DNA of 36,931 nucleotides from Nonomuraea cypriaca (GCF_015645445.1 NZ_JADOGI010000098.1:1-36931), one strand, 5' to 3'; counted from the stretch's first letter, positions 22,892 to 29,219 are shown. Numbers and translations are program-made. The notes: generated by a model not told the origin, from the letters alone.

Positions 22892-23296
22892 CTACAGGCA
22901 TTTGAGCCAGGCAACCAACGTGTAGCCGCCGCCGTCAGGCATGCTCACCGTCCTGTACCCGGCCTTCACTCGGGCCTGCGTCGCCGCGTCATTCTTCTCA
23001 TCCGAGAGGCACTCGGGTCGGTCCCCCATATGAGAGGCACCGCTGGGATCCTCCCATGGGATGCCAGCAGGGATGAACGCCGACATGTTCTCGTCATCCC
23101 TCACGAAGGTGCCCGAGCCGTCGGTCATCAGCACCGCGCGCCCTTCGGCGACATGAAGCGGCATATCACCGGAGGACAGCAAGGTCGCCACGACACCACC
23201 TACGAGCGCTGATACGAGAACGATCAGGACAAGGGCTGCCTTACTTAAAGTGACAACACCCGTGAGGACGCGTAATGATCCGCCGAGAAGAGACAT
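22892..23296 (-). CDS. Single-TM protein of unknown function
   Basis: 134 aa from the ATG at 23296; TACCGT lies exactly 7 nt upstream on the coding strand, the leaderless geometry. One membrane helix (AALVLIVLVSALVGGVVATL, about residues 20-40) is followed by an outside domain of about 90 residues (MPLHVAEGRAVLMTDGSGTF, ENMSAFIPAGIPWEDPSGAS, CLSDEKNDAATQARVKAGYR, GGGYTLVAWLKCL) with two Cys that could pair. No known family. It sits inside sequence that is continuous in the homologous block at 24917-25120, so it looks like an insertion or an extra cargo gene. Confidence 0.6.
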   Translation of the reverse strand: MSLLGGSLRVLTGVVTLSKAALVLIVLVSALVGGVVATLLSSGDMPLHVAEGRAVLMTDGSGTFVRDDENMSAFIPAGIPWEDPSGASHMGDRPECLSDEKNDAATQARVKAGYRTVSMPDGGGYTLVAWLKCL

Positions 23297-23413
23297 GCAA
23301 CGAACGGTACGACGCGGTGATTCCGGGATGTCTGTGCATCCGCACGAGCCTGACCGTCTGATCATTCCGTCTCCCGTCGTCCCGCCCGAAGGGGAAGCGG
23401 CTTGTCCCGGGTC

Positions 23414-23505
23414 GATGGTGGGCGGGGTGATCAGGCTTCCACCTCAGCCGTCCACGGATCTCACGCCTGCGGGGCGGTCATCCCGGAGTCGGAGCGCCCC
23501 CCGCC
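23414..23505. repeat. Second shared block, copy A
   Basis: GATGGTGGGCGGG, ATCAGG, TTCC, CCTCAGCC and CCCGGAG..GGAGCGCCCC are repeated in the same order at 25028-25120. In the latter it follows the arm block by 47 bp; here it is 536 bp away, with the single-TM gene between. Confidence 0.65.
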
Positions 23506-23822
23506 GGAGGCGTTGCTTTGCGGAGGTAGTCAACGACAGCGCAGACACCAGCGGCGATTACCAAGCCCGCTCCGGCTTTGACATGCATGTCTATGGCATT
23601 GGAATCGCCCTGGTATTCGACGAGGAACCATGTTGAGCGCAGTAGCATCCACAACCCGATGATCAGGAACCCCGTGCTAGCGGCTCTCAGCACGGTGGGC
23701 CATGAGCCTGTACGTGATCGGTGCAGGAACGTGAGCACCAGCGGAACGGTGATCCCCACCGAGAACAATGGCCACGTATCTGAGACGATGTCGCCTCCCC
23801 GCCAATCGAGCAGGACCCCCAA
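23478..23822 (-). CDS. Two/three-TM membrane protein, start uncertain
   Basis: The 3' end is clear; about 114 aa if a TTG at 23822 is used, shorter from in-frame GTG 23759. Hydrophobic stretches are WPLFSVGITVPLVLTFLHRS, LRAASTGFLIIGLWMLLRST and AGAGLVIAAGVCAVVDYLRK, with VEYQGDSNAIDMHVK between the last two. No family is recognised. No ribosome site or ATG fits well, so the 5' end may have been lost. It runs divergently from vapB, and its 3' end overlaps the shared block. Confidence 0.45.
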   Translation of the reverse strand: MGVLLDWRGGDIVSDTWPLFSVGITVPLVLTFLHRSRTGSWPTVLRAASTGFLIIGLWMLLRSTWFLVEYQGDSNAIDMHVKAGAGLVIAAGVCAVVDYLRKATPPAGGAPTPG

Positions 23823-23912
23823 AGAGCAGCCTGCCTCGGCGGTCCAGGATTCTTGGAAATGATCTCCAGTAAGAAGGCGGGGCGCCGAGTCCAAGGAGCA
23901 GGAGCCCTCGCC

Positions 23913-23950
23913 ATGTTGGTGAGATATACTCTGATGTACATCACCAACAT
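23913..23950. promoter_or_regulatory. Operator-like dyad in the vapBC promoter
   Basis: ATGTTGGTGA (23913-23922) and TCACCAACAT (23941-23950) are perfect inverted arms around an 18-bp centre that contains TATACT (23925-23930), a good -10. An antitoxin bound here would cover the promoter, the normal autoregulation of TA operons. Confidence 0.65.
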
Positions 23951-23967
23951 TCGCTAGGAGGTGCGGT

Positions 23968-24189
23968 ATGGCTGTGACCCAGATCGACATCGACGAGGAC
24001 GCCCTGGAACGCGCCATGGCTCTGTCCAAGGTCAAGACCAAGAAGGAGACGGTCAATCTCGCTCTGCGCTTCTACGCCGAACAGCAGGAGCGTGCGGCGC
24101 GCATAAGCCGCCACTTCGAGCGTGCTCGTGAGTGGGGCGCCGTCGAGGACGCCGAGCGCCTGCACCAGGCGGAGAAGCACAGCCGGTGA
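23968..24189 (+). CDS. vapB: VapB-type antitoxin (DUF2191-like)
   Basis: 73 aa with AGGAGG 7 nt before the ATG. The N-terminal TQIDIDEDALERAMALSKVK, TKKETVNLALRFYAEQQERA is the classic ribbon-helix-helix of actinobacterial VapB (K-T-K-x-E-x-V-N-x-A-L). The tail ISRHFERAREWGAVEDAERL is the toxin-binding helix. It overlaps vapC by GTGA. Expected to repress its own promoter through the dyad at 23913-23950 and to neutralise VapC. Confidence 0.9.
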   Translation: MAVTQIDIDEDALERAMALSKVKTKKETVNLALRFYAEQQERAARISRHFERAREWGAVEDAERLHQAEKHSR

Positions 24190-24596
24190 TCTACCTGCTC
24201 GACACCTCCGGCCTGGTTCGACTACTCCGCACCCCGAAGCTGCAAGCGTCCTGGTATGACGCGATCGATGCCGGGGTCGTCGCATCGTGCTACGTGCAGC
24301 GCGCCGAGTTTCTCTACAGCGCCCACAATGGGCGCGAGTACGACGAGATCGCGGAGATGTTCATCGACCTCTACCCCGACGTGTCGGTGCCGAAGAACGC
24401 CGGGCGCTGGATCAGCGCGGTACAACACCGTATGGCTCGAGCCGGGGAGCATCGCAGCGCCTCTGCGGTGGACCTCGTCATCGCCGCCACCGCGGCCCAG
24501 CACGGCCTGACCGTCCTCCACGACGACGCCGACTACCGCACTGTTGCCCGGCACGCATCCGACTTCCGCGAGCACAACGTCCACGACATCGCCTGA
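24186..24596 (+). CDS. vapC: VapC-type PIN-domain ribonuclease toxin
   Basis: 136 aa; GTG start overlapping the vapB stop. PIN acids are visible: Asp in YLLDTSGLVRLLR, Glu in SCYVQRAEFLYSAHNG, Asp in SASAVDLVIAATAAQHG and Asp in LTVLHDDADYRTVARH. The pattern is that of DUF2191-paired VapC proteins, RNases that cut tRNA anticodons or rRNA. Its stop codon (24594-24596) abuts the surviving integrase tail, which means a deletion removed everything between toxin and integrase end without damaging the toxin. Confidence 0.9.
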   Translation: MIYLLDTSGLVRLLRTPKLQASWYDAIDAGVVASCYVQRAEFLYSAHNGREYDEIAEMFIDLYPDVSVPKNAGRWISAVQHRMARAGEHRSASAVDLVIAATAAQHGLTVLHDDADYRTVARHASDFREHNVHDIA

Positions 24597-24712
24597 TGGC
24601 GCGGATGGGGCATGACCATGTACGGACGGCAATGATCTACCAGCACATGGCCAGAGGCCGGCGAGCAGGGGCTCCCCGAAAAACCATCCCGAAGACATCA
24701 ACCGCGCCCTGA
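24596..24712 (+). pseudogene. Tyrosine integrase C-terminal remnant
   Basis: The frame reads MARMGHDHVRTAMIYQHMAR, then GRRAGAPRKT and a stop at 24710-24712. M-x-R-M-G-H-D-x-x-R-x-A-M-I-Y-Q-H is the end of actinobacterial phage/ICE integrases, with the catalytic His in GHD, Arg and the nucleophile Tyr in IYQH. The other about 350 residues are absent; the vapC stop is fused to it. A hairpin and core 2 follow, as expected for an integrase gene next to attP. Confidence 0.75.
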
Positions 24713-24787
24713 ATGGAGAAGACCCACGGAGAGGGTGGTACGCGGGGGCTCGGGGGGTCGTCCCCCCGACAAGCACAGAAGCCCTGC

Positions 24788-24820
24788 GAAGCCGACCCGG
24801 AGGGCAGCGAGCAGGGCTCC
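24788..24820 (+). terminator. Hairpin after the integrase remnant
   Basis: AGCCCTGC and GCAGGGCT pair around a 17-base loop, between the integrase stop and core 2. Probably the terminator of the integrase gene. Confidence 0.5.
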
Positions 24821-24824
24821 CCGA

Positions 24825-24866
24825 GAGCGGGTGACGGGAATCGAACCCGCGCTGTCAGCTTGGGAA
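24825..24866. repeat. Attachment core 2 (tRNA-Gly 3'-end copy)
   Basis: 42 bp identical to the 3' part of the tRNA gene, from GAGCGGGTGACGGGAATCG to GTCAGCTTGGGAA; after this the sequence departs (CAGCAGGG in place of GCTGATG). It has the integrase tail on its left. Confidence 0.9.
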
Positions 24867-24916
24867 CAGCAGGGATCTTGCCTCGTAGGGGCGTCGACCT
24901 GGGACTAAGGCCAGCC

Positions 24917-25120
24917 GTGAGTGACCGTGGTTGACCCCTCGTTACCGCCCTTAATGGCACGCTAGTGGCACGACGATCAGCCCTGGGGTTTCCTGCGCAA
25001 CGCTCGCACGCTGGCCGCCTGCCGGTTGATGGTGGGCGGGATAATCAGGATTCCGCCTCAGCCACCTACGACCCTGGCACACGGTACAGCGATCACCCCG
25101 GAGCCGGAGCGCCCCTCGCC
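24917..25120. repeat. Arm-site block right of core 2, with shared block copy B
   Basis: GAGTGACCGTGGTTGACC is followed by boxes TTAATGGCACG and CTAGTGGCACG (24951-24972), then ACGATCAG. At 25028-25120 the second shared block (GATGGTGGGCGGG to GGAGCGCCCC) follows. It is the homologue of 22812-22877 plus 23414-23505. Confidence 0.65.
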
Positions 25121-25235
25121 CAATAGTGAGGATCAATAGGCGGGCGCGGCCCGCCACCGCCTCGCTGACCTGGCCTCTATGCGAGCGCGGCAAGTGGCGG
25201 GTGCGATGGCCCGCCGCGAGACACTCCTCCGTTCA

Positions 25236-25282
25236 TGCAGCATAGTTTGCAGCATCCTTAGTTGCACTCTCTGCTGTACACT
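25236..25282 (+). promoter_or_regulatory. Promoter and direct repeat before the MazEF-like module
   Basis: TGCAGCATAGTT and TGCAGCATCCTT are adjacent 12-bp repeats (25236-25259), likely antitoxin sites. TACACT (25277-25282) lies 7 nt before the ATG, fitting a leaderless transcript. Confidence 0.45.
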
Positions 25283-25289
25283 TGGCTGC

Positions 25290-25598
25290 ATGAGTGTTCG
25301 CAAGAGTGTCCCAATGGGAACTGAGGATGTCACCACTCTGGAGCGCATGCACGCTCCTGTCAGCCCCGAGCGCCAGGCCCTGGCGCAGCTCACCGGCCAG
25401 GAGTTGAGCGCCAGCGCCTCAGACGCAGAGATCCTCGCCGCGTTGGTCCGCGCAGGACGGGATGCCGTCACTCAGCAGGTGGCAACCACGGGGTATGCGG
25501 CGTGGGCAGCCGAGATGGACGACGAGGACCGCGCTTACCGCACCGCCCGCCGTGGCTGGGATCGCGGCAACGTGATGGATGGTGGAACGCGAGCGTGA
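25290..25598 (+). CDS. Antitoxin partner of the MazF-like toxin
   Basis: 102 aa from the ATG at 25290 (TACACT 7 nt upstream). The middle LAQLTGQELSASASDAEILA, ALVRAGRDAVTQQVATTGYA resembles a small helical DNA-binding unit, and WAAEMDDEDRAYRTARRGWD is an acidic-basic tail likely to hold the toxin. The sequence itself does not match a named antitoxin family that I know; the call comes from size, place directly before a MazF-type gene and the 4-nt GTGA overlap. Confidence 0.65.
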   Translation: MSVRKSVPMGTEDVTTLERMHAPVSPERQALAQLTGQELSASASDAEILAALVRAGRDAVTQQVATTGYAAWAAEMDDEDRAYRTARRGWDRGNVMDGGTRA

Positions 25599-25918
25599 AC
25601 GCTGCCCCCAACATCGTCCCCGTCCGCGGCCGGATCTATCGAGCCGATCTCGGTTTCGGGCTCAAGCCATGGCTCGTGGTCTCCAACAATGCCCGCAACA
25701 ACGCCATCGATGATTGTCTGGTAGCGCGGATCACCACCACTCGCCGCGATCTGCCATCCTGGGCCGCCCTGCGCGCTGGTGACCCGCTCACTGGCTACGT
25801 CAACTGCGACGACCTCGGCCCCCTGTACCGAGACCAGATCATCGCCGATCTAGGGGCGCTGTCGATGCCCACAATGATGGACGTCGGCCGGGCGCTACAG
25901 CACGCCTTGGCTCTGTAA
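25595..25918 (+). CDS. mazF: MazF/PemK-family endoribonuclease toxin
   Basis: 107 aa from the GTG at 25595, overlapping the antitoxin stop. MazF features: start strand PVRGRIYRADLGFGLKPWLV with the conserved G-x-I-Y-R-A-D, then VVSNNARNNAIDDCLVARIT with N-N-x-R-N, the loop SGDPL-like RAGDPLTGYVNCDDLGPLYR, and IADLGALSMPTMMDVGRALQ at the end. MazF enzymes cut mRNA or rRNA at short sequences and are ribosome-independent. This is the only cargo between cores 2 and 3. Confidence 0.9.
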   Translation: MNAAPNIVPVRGRIYRADLGFGLKPWLVVSNNARNNAIDDCLVARITTTRRDLPSWAALRAGDPLTGYVNCDDLGPLYRDQIIADLGALSMPTMMDVGRALQHALAL

Positions 25919-26022
25919 CCCCTCTCGGCCAAGGCCAGGTGGACTCCTCCGAGCGTTCTGGGCCGAGAACGATCAAGGCACTGTGTTCCGGTTCATGTCC
26001 CGGACCTGGACCTTTAGCATGG

Positions 26023-26064
26023 GAGCGGGTGACGGGAATCGAACCCGCGCTGTCAGCTTGGGAA
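26023..26064. repeat. Attachment core 3 (tRNA-Gly 3'-end copy)
   Basis: 42 bp identical to the tRNA-Gly 3' part. Right of it CTGCATCGATCACGGCCC follows, as after core 1; left is CATGG in place of the tRNA flank. Lies 104 bp after the mazF stop. Confidence 0.9.
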
Positions 26065-26178
26065 CTGCATCGATCACGGCCCACTGGGGCGCTGAGCTGG
26101 GCAGCGAGCCGGTCCTGAGTGACCGTGGTTGACCCCTCTTCACCCCTCTTAATGGCCCGCTAATGGCCCGACGATCAG
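26065..26178. repeat. Arm-site block right of core 3
   Basis: About 85 percent like the block after core 1 by eye, with boxes TTAATGGCCCG and CTAATGGCCCG at 26149-26170, then ACGATCAG. From 26179 to the promoter at 26359 I see no gene. Confidence 0.65.
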
Positions 26179-26358
26179 CCCGCGATCCAGTGTCTTGCGC
26201 GACGCCCGCACCTGTCCGCCTGACGCTCCCGTCCCCACTGTGGGATCGCCAATAGCCACGACTGTGGTCTGCAGCTCACGGGCATCGCCCACCTGAATGT
26301 CAGATCCGTTGGCGACAGCGCCAGCGCAGGTAGGCCGAGATCGGCAGCGCAGCCGCTT

Positions 26359-26387
26359 GCGTTTGCTGCGCTTGTTGCGGATACTTC
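26359..26387 (+). promoter_or_regulatory. Promoter of the HTH-PIN module
   Basis: TTGCGT (26359-26364), 17 bp, GATACT (26382-26387), 25 bp before the ATG, with GGGGAAGGA as ribosome site. Confidence 0.45.
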
Positions 26388-26412
26388 GATTACAGCGGGG
26401 AAGGATAGACAC

Positions 26413-26871
26413 ATGACAGGAACGCAACTCGCAAGCTCGATCAAACCGGGCAGCCTTGACCAGGAGCAGTCAGAGCGGGCGCTCCGACGCATCAAGGACT
26501 ATCTGATGCGACACCCAGAGGAAAAGACCATCGAGGTTGCGGCAGAGGTGGTTGGCGACGACGCCTTGATCCTCCCGCGCGAAGCCGTGTCGATGCTGGC
26601 CTTCATCCTTGCCCAGGTCGCCGAGGGGCGAGGCGTGCAGGTGATGCCGTCACACGCGGAGCTGACAACACAGCAGGCAGCAGCCATGCTAAATGTCTCG
26701 CGCCCGTATCTCATCAGCCTATTGGAGGCAGGCGCCATCCCGTACCGGCTGGTCGGCAGGCATCGACGAATCCGGCATGACGACCTCATGGAGTACAAGC
26801 GTCAGGACTCGGCTAGGCGCAGAGGGGCGGCCGACGAACTGAGCGAACTAGGCCAGGAATTGGGGCTGTAG
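26413..26871 (+). CDS. Excisionase-like HTH antitoxin of a PIN-domain pair
   Basis: 152 aa. Residues about 85-140 hold a MerR/excisionase-type helix-turn-helix (HAELTTQQAAAMLNVSRPYL, ISLLEAGAIPYRLVGRHRRI, RHDDLMEYKRQD). Such HTH proteins before PIN genes are known antitoxins as well as excisionases. The N-terminal about 80 residues (DQEQSERALRRIKDYLMRHP, EEKTIEVAAEVVGDDALILP, REAVSMLAFILAQVAEGRGV) form a helical domain typical of this pair. The toxin starts 2 bp after its stop. If it were an excisionase it would be expected near an integrase, which is absent. Confidence 0.8.
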   Translation: MTGTQLASSIKPGSLDQEQSERALRRIKDYLMRHPEEKTIEVAAEVVGDDALILPREAVSMLAFILAQVAEGRGVQVMPSHAELTTQQAAAMLNVSRPYLISLLEAGAIPYRLVGRHRRIRHDDLMEYKRQDSARRRGAADELSELGQELGL

Positions 26872-26873
26872 TC

Positions 26874-27425
26874 ATGCCTTTTGTCGTGATCTACGATGCC
26901 AACGCCCTATTCGGCAACACGCAAAGGGACCTGCTGATCCGGCTAGCGCAATCTGGCCTGGTCCAGGCCAAGTGGACGCATGCGATCCTGGATGAGGTAC
27001 AGCGGAATCTCGCCGCGAACCTGCCAGATATCGCTCCAGCCAAGCTGGAGCGGCTGCGCGAACTGGTGATTGACGCCGTCCCCGACTGCATTGTCGAAGG
27101 GTACGAGCCGATCATCGAGGGTCTTAAATTGCCGGACCCTGACGACAGGCACGTGCTGGCTGCGGCCATCAAGGCGAACGCCCAGGTGATCGTGACGTCG
27201 AACCTGCGGGACTTCCCAGTCGAGACGCTGGCCACATGGGGCGTAGATGCCAAAAGCCCGGACGATTTCGTCCTTGATCAGATTGACTTCGATGACCGCG
27301 TCGTCTGGGCTTGCGTGCAACAGATCGCGGACTCACGCACTAAGCCGCCACAGACTATCAATGACGTTCTCGACGCTCTGGAGCGCGCCGGCCTCGTTGA
27401 AGCGGTTGCGGCCCTGCGCAGCTGA
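26874..27425 (+). CDS. PIN-domain toxin of the HTH-PIN pair
   Basis: 183 aa, start 2 bp after the antitoxin stop. PIN acids: first Asp in FVVIYDANALFGNTQRDLLI, Glu in ILDEVQRNLAANLPD, Asp pair in LPDPDDRHVLAAAIKANAQV and the last motif VIVTSNLRDFPVETL. The C-terminal about 50 residues (FVLDQIDFDDRVVWACVQQI, PPQTINDVLDALERAGLVEA) extend beyond a standard PIN and are typical of the larger PIN toxins paired with excisionase-like antitoxins. A probable RNase. Confidence 0.85.
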   Translation: MPFVVIYDANALFGNTQRDLLIRLAQSGLVQAKWTHAILDEVQRNLAANLPDIAPAKLERLRELVIDAVPDCIVEGYEPIIEGLKLPDPDDRHVLAAAIKANAQVIVTSNLRDFPVETLATWGVDAKSPDDFVLDQIDFDDRVVWACVQQIADSRTKPPQTINDVLDALERAGLVEAVAALRS

Positions 27426-27525
27426 GCTAGATCGTCAAGCAAGGACTCGAGCCCGGTGACGACGCGGGGCTTACGACGACGACGGAGCACTCGAACCAGT
27501 CGGATGATCACAGCAAGATAGACTG

Positions 27526-27546
27526 TCTGGGACGAATCTGGCGCGA
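27526..27546. repeat. Left-side arm box before core 4
   Basis: TCTGGGACGAATCTGGCGCGA has two 11-bp-spaced boxes similar to those right of core 4 (TTCTGGCACGCATCTGGCACG), as expected if arm sites flank the core on both sides. Confidence 0.4.
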
Positions 27547-27565
27547 CAGCAAAACCAAGCCCAGA

Positions 27566-27613
27566 CAAGATCAAAGCCCAGGTACCGAATCACCGTTCTA
27601 CCTGGGCCTTCAG
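27566..27613 (+). terminator. Hairpin left of core 4
   Basis: AAGCCCAGGTA (from 27572) and TACCTGGGCCTT (27601-27612) pair over 10-11 bp. In position it matches the hairpins left of cores 1 and 2. Confidence 0.6.
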
Positions 27614-27620
27614 ACTGAGA

Positions 27621-27662
27621 GCGGGTGACGGGAATCGAACCCGCGCTGTCAGCTTGGGAACC
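27621..27662. repeat. Attachment core 4 (tRNA-Gly 3'-end copy)
   Basis: 42 bp identical to the tRNA-Gly 3' part. The boxes right of it (TTCTGGCACG and CATCTGGCACG, 27763-27783) are the most different of the array. Confidence 0.9.
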
Positions 27663-27845
27663 GGCTACTGATCATGCTGGGCTGAGCTGGGAAAGCAGGG
27701 GTGCAGGTCAGGGCGGGCCGGTTGACCGTGAGTCCCCGTGAGTGACCGCGGTTCCCTGTCTGTTCTGGCACGCATCTGGCACGCGATCATGATGGCTCGA
27801 TCTGCGCGAGGTGCGGCGGCTCGCATCAGCGGGCAGCATGGCGGG

Positions 27846-28337
27846 GTGTCGGAATTGGTGTGGGATGAGGTCAGGAGTTTCTTCGATCCTGACCTGATGG
27901 GGACACTGCCGGATGTTTGGGTTACGGACACCTCGGCTGAGGACTGGCAGATGGTCCTCGATTTGATCGAAGCCCATGGCTGGAGAAGCGAGTATCACGA
28001 AGGCGACGTCGTCATGCCGTTGCCTCGCGCCGAGCAGGTGCTATCCCGACCGGTGGATGCCGAGTGCCCGAATCTTCGCGTTTGGCCGGCGCCTGATGTA
28101 CTGGCGATCTTCCGGTTCCTGTCGGATGACGCGATCGACTTCGATGTCGATCTGCGAGAGCTTCAGGGACAGGAGCGGCCGGACATCCTGTGTGAGTTCA
28201 TCACGATGATCGGGCGGCGGCTGGGCAAGCCGGTGATGATGTCGCCAGAGGGGGACTGGGATCGAGACAACCCAGTACTCGGGTTCGATGTCGAGGCTGA
28301 TCGAGTGGTGCCGCTGGCGCAACCTTGGGTCGACTGA
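27846..28337 (+). CDS. Hypothetical protein, cargo between core 4 and the intact tRNA
   Basis: 163 aa from the GTG at 27846 (GGCGGG upstream); a longer frame from 27738 would start inside the arm-site block and is rejected. The sequence is acidic and soluble: SELVWDEVRSFFDPDLMGTL, PDVWVTDTSAEDWQMVLDLI, PRAEQVLSRPVDAECPNLRV, LSDDAIDFDVDLRELQGQER, CEFITMIGRRLGKPVMMSPE. No signal peptide or membrane helix. Conserved-looking W and D residues and the small acidic build recall immunity-type or SMI1-like proteins, but I do not recognise the family. It is the only gene in this cassette. Confidence 0.7.
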   Translation: MSELVWDEVRSFFDPDLMGTLPDVWVTDTSAEDWQMVLDLIEAHGWRSEYHEGDVVMPLPRAEQVLSRPVDAECPNLRVWPAPDVLAIFRFLSDDAIDFDVDLRELQGQERPDILCEFITMIGRRLGKPVMMSPEGDWDRDNPVLGFDVEADRVVPLAQPWVD

Positions 28338-28366
28338 CCCCGCCACGAACGGAGGTCGGGAAAAAT

Positions 28367-28440
28367 GGAGCGGGTGACGGGAATCGAACCCGCGCTGTCA
28401 GCTTGGGAAGCTGATGTTCTACCATTGAACTACACCCGCG
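28367..28440 (-). tRNA. tRNA-Gly (anticodon CCC)
   Basis: On the minus strand: acceptor GCGGGTG (28434-28440) pairs with CACCCGC (28371-28377); the anticodon stem TCAGC/GCTGA encloses loop TTCCCAA, so the anticodon is CCC; the T-stem GCGGG/CCCGT region with TTCGATT is normal. Discriminator T at 28370, CCA encoded (28367-28369), then TTTTT as terminator. It is the intact target of the integration events; its 3' 42 bp are repeated four times to the left. Confidence 0.95.
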
Positions 28441-28463
28441 TACGACCCGAAGTCGCGCCCCTA

Positions 28464-28494
28464 CTGTACCGGAAACTTGGCGCACTTCAGCAAT
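28464..28494 (-). promoter_or_regulatory. Promoter of tRNA-Gly
   Basis: On the minus strand TTGCTG (28489-28494), 19 bp, TACAGT (28464-28469), about 24 bp before the mature 5' end. Confidence 0.4.
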
Positions 28495-28524
28495 CCCGGC
28501 GCCGCAGAGTTTCCGGGCGGGCGG

Positions 28525-28530
28525 TAGGTT
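28525..28530 (+). promoter_or_regulatory. -10 hexamer of dcd, leaderless geometry
   Basis: TAGGTT ends 7 nt before the GTG at 28538. It decides that start over the one nine bases earlier. Confidence 0.45.
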
Positions 28531-28537
28531 GCTCTGC

Positions 28538-29113
28538 GTGTTGCTATCTGATCGTGACATCCTCGCTGAGATCGAAACCGGGCGGCTCGCGCTCGATCCG
28601 TTCGATCGGGAGATGATCCAGCCGTCCAGCATCGACGTGCGGCTCGACCGGTTTTTCAGGGTGTTCGAGAACCACAGGTATCCGCATATCGATCCGTCGG
28701 CGGAGCAGCCGGATCTCACGCGGTTGGTGGAGCCGGGCGGGGATGAGCCGTTCATCCTGCATCCCGGGGAGTTCGTGCTGGCTTCCACCTACGAGATGAT
28801 CACGTTGCCCGACGATCTGGCGTCGAGGCTGGAGGGGAAGAGTTCGCTGGGGCGGCTGGGGTTGCTGACGCACTCCACCGCCGGGTTCATCGATCCGGGG
28901 TTCAGCGGGCATGTGACCCTGGAGTTGTCGAACGTGGCCACGTTGCCGATCAAGCTCTGGCCGGGGATGAAGATCGGGCAGCTCTGCGTGTTCCGGTTGA
29001 GCTCACCCGCCGAACACCCGTACGGGTCGGCGCGGTACGGTTCGCGGTATCAGGGGCAGCGCGGGCCCACCCCGTCCCGCTCGTTCAAGAACTTTCATCG
29101 GACCAAGATCTGA
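28538..29113 (+). CDS. dcd: dCTP deaminase (actinobacterial, probably bifunctional dCTP deaminase/dUTPase)
   Basis: 191 aa. N-terminus LLSDRDILAEIETGRLALDP and FDREMIQPSSIDVRLDRFFR is typical. The active-site region is SRLEGKSSLGRLGLLTHSTA followed by GFIDPGFSGHVTLELSNVAT, with the S-x-L-x-R substrate contacts and catalytic Glu in the latter; LWPGMKIGQLCVFRL and PYGSARYGSRYQGQRGPTPS complete it. It converts dCTP to dUTP, and in actinobacteria the same active site goes on to dUMP, the precursor of thymidylate. The sequence looks like the mycobacterial bifunctional type. Start chosen from TAGGTT 7 nt upstream. The gene marks the return to core chromosome right of the array. Confidence 0.95.
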   Translation: MLLSDRDILAEIETGRLALDPFDREMIQPSSIDVRLDRFFRVFENHRYPHIDPSAEQPDLTRLVEPGGDEPFILHPGEFVLASTYEMITLPDDLASRLEGKSSLGRLGLLTHSTAGFIDPGFSGHVTLELSNVATLPIKLWPGMKIGQLCVFRLSSPAEHPYGSARYGSRYQGQRGPTPSRSFKNFHRTKI

Positions 29114-29164
29114 TCGGGGCCCCTCTGGCATCCGTGCGTGCCGCCCTGTCATGATCCTGCTGGG

Positions 29165-29193
29165 GTTCACCGGACGTTCACACGTTATTCCCA
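29165..29193 (+). promoter_or_regulatory. PHO box (PhoP-type direct repeats)
   Basis: GTTCACC (29165), GTTCACA (29176) and ATTCCCA (29187) are 11 bp apart, the layout of actinomycete PhoP sites (consensus GTTCACC repeats). It lies upstream of the phosphate-transport operon. Confidence 0.65.
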
Positions 29194-29219
29194 GTTTCGT
29201 GCGGTCGGATGTGCACTGA

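Noticed and set aside
26149..26427. Minus-strand frame ending GLIVGPLAGH as a small gene
   Set aside because: Similar C-terminal peptides occur at the other arm blocks, but the upstream parts of these frames do not resemble each other, so conserved DNA boxes explain the repeat better.
27738..27845. N-terminal extension of the 163-aa protein
   Set aside because: These codons overlap the arm-site block and read LARIWHAIMMARSARG, which follows from the repeated boxes; the GTG at 27846 has a usable ribosome site.
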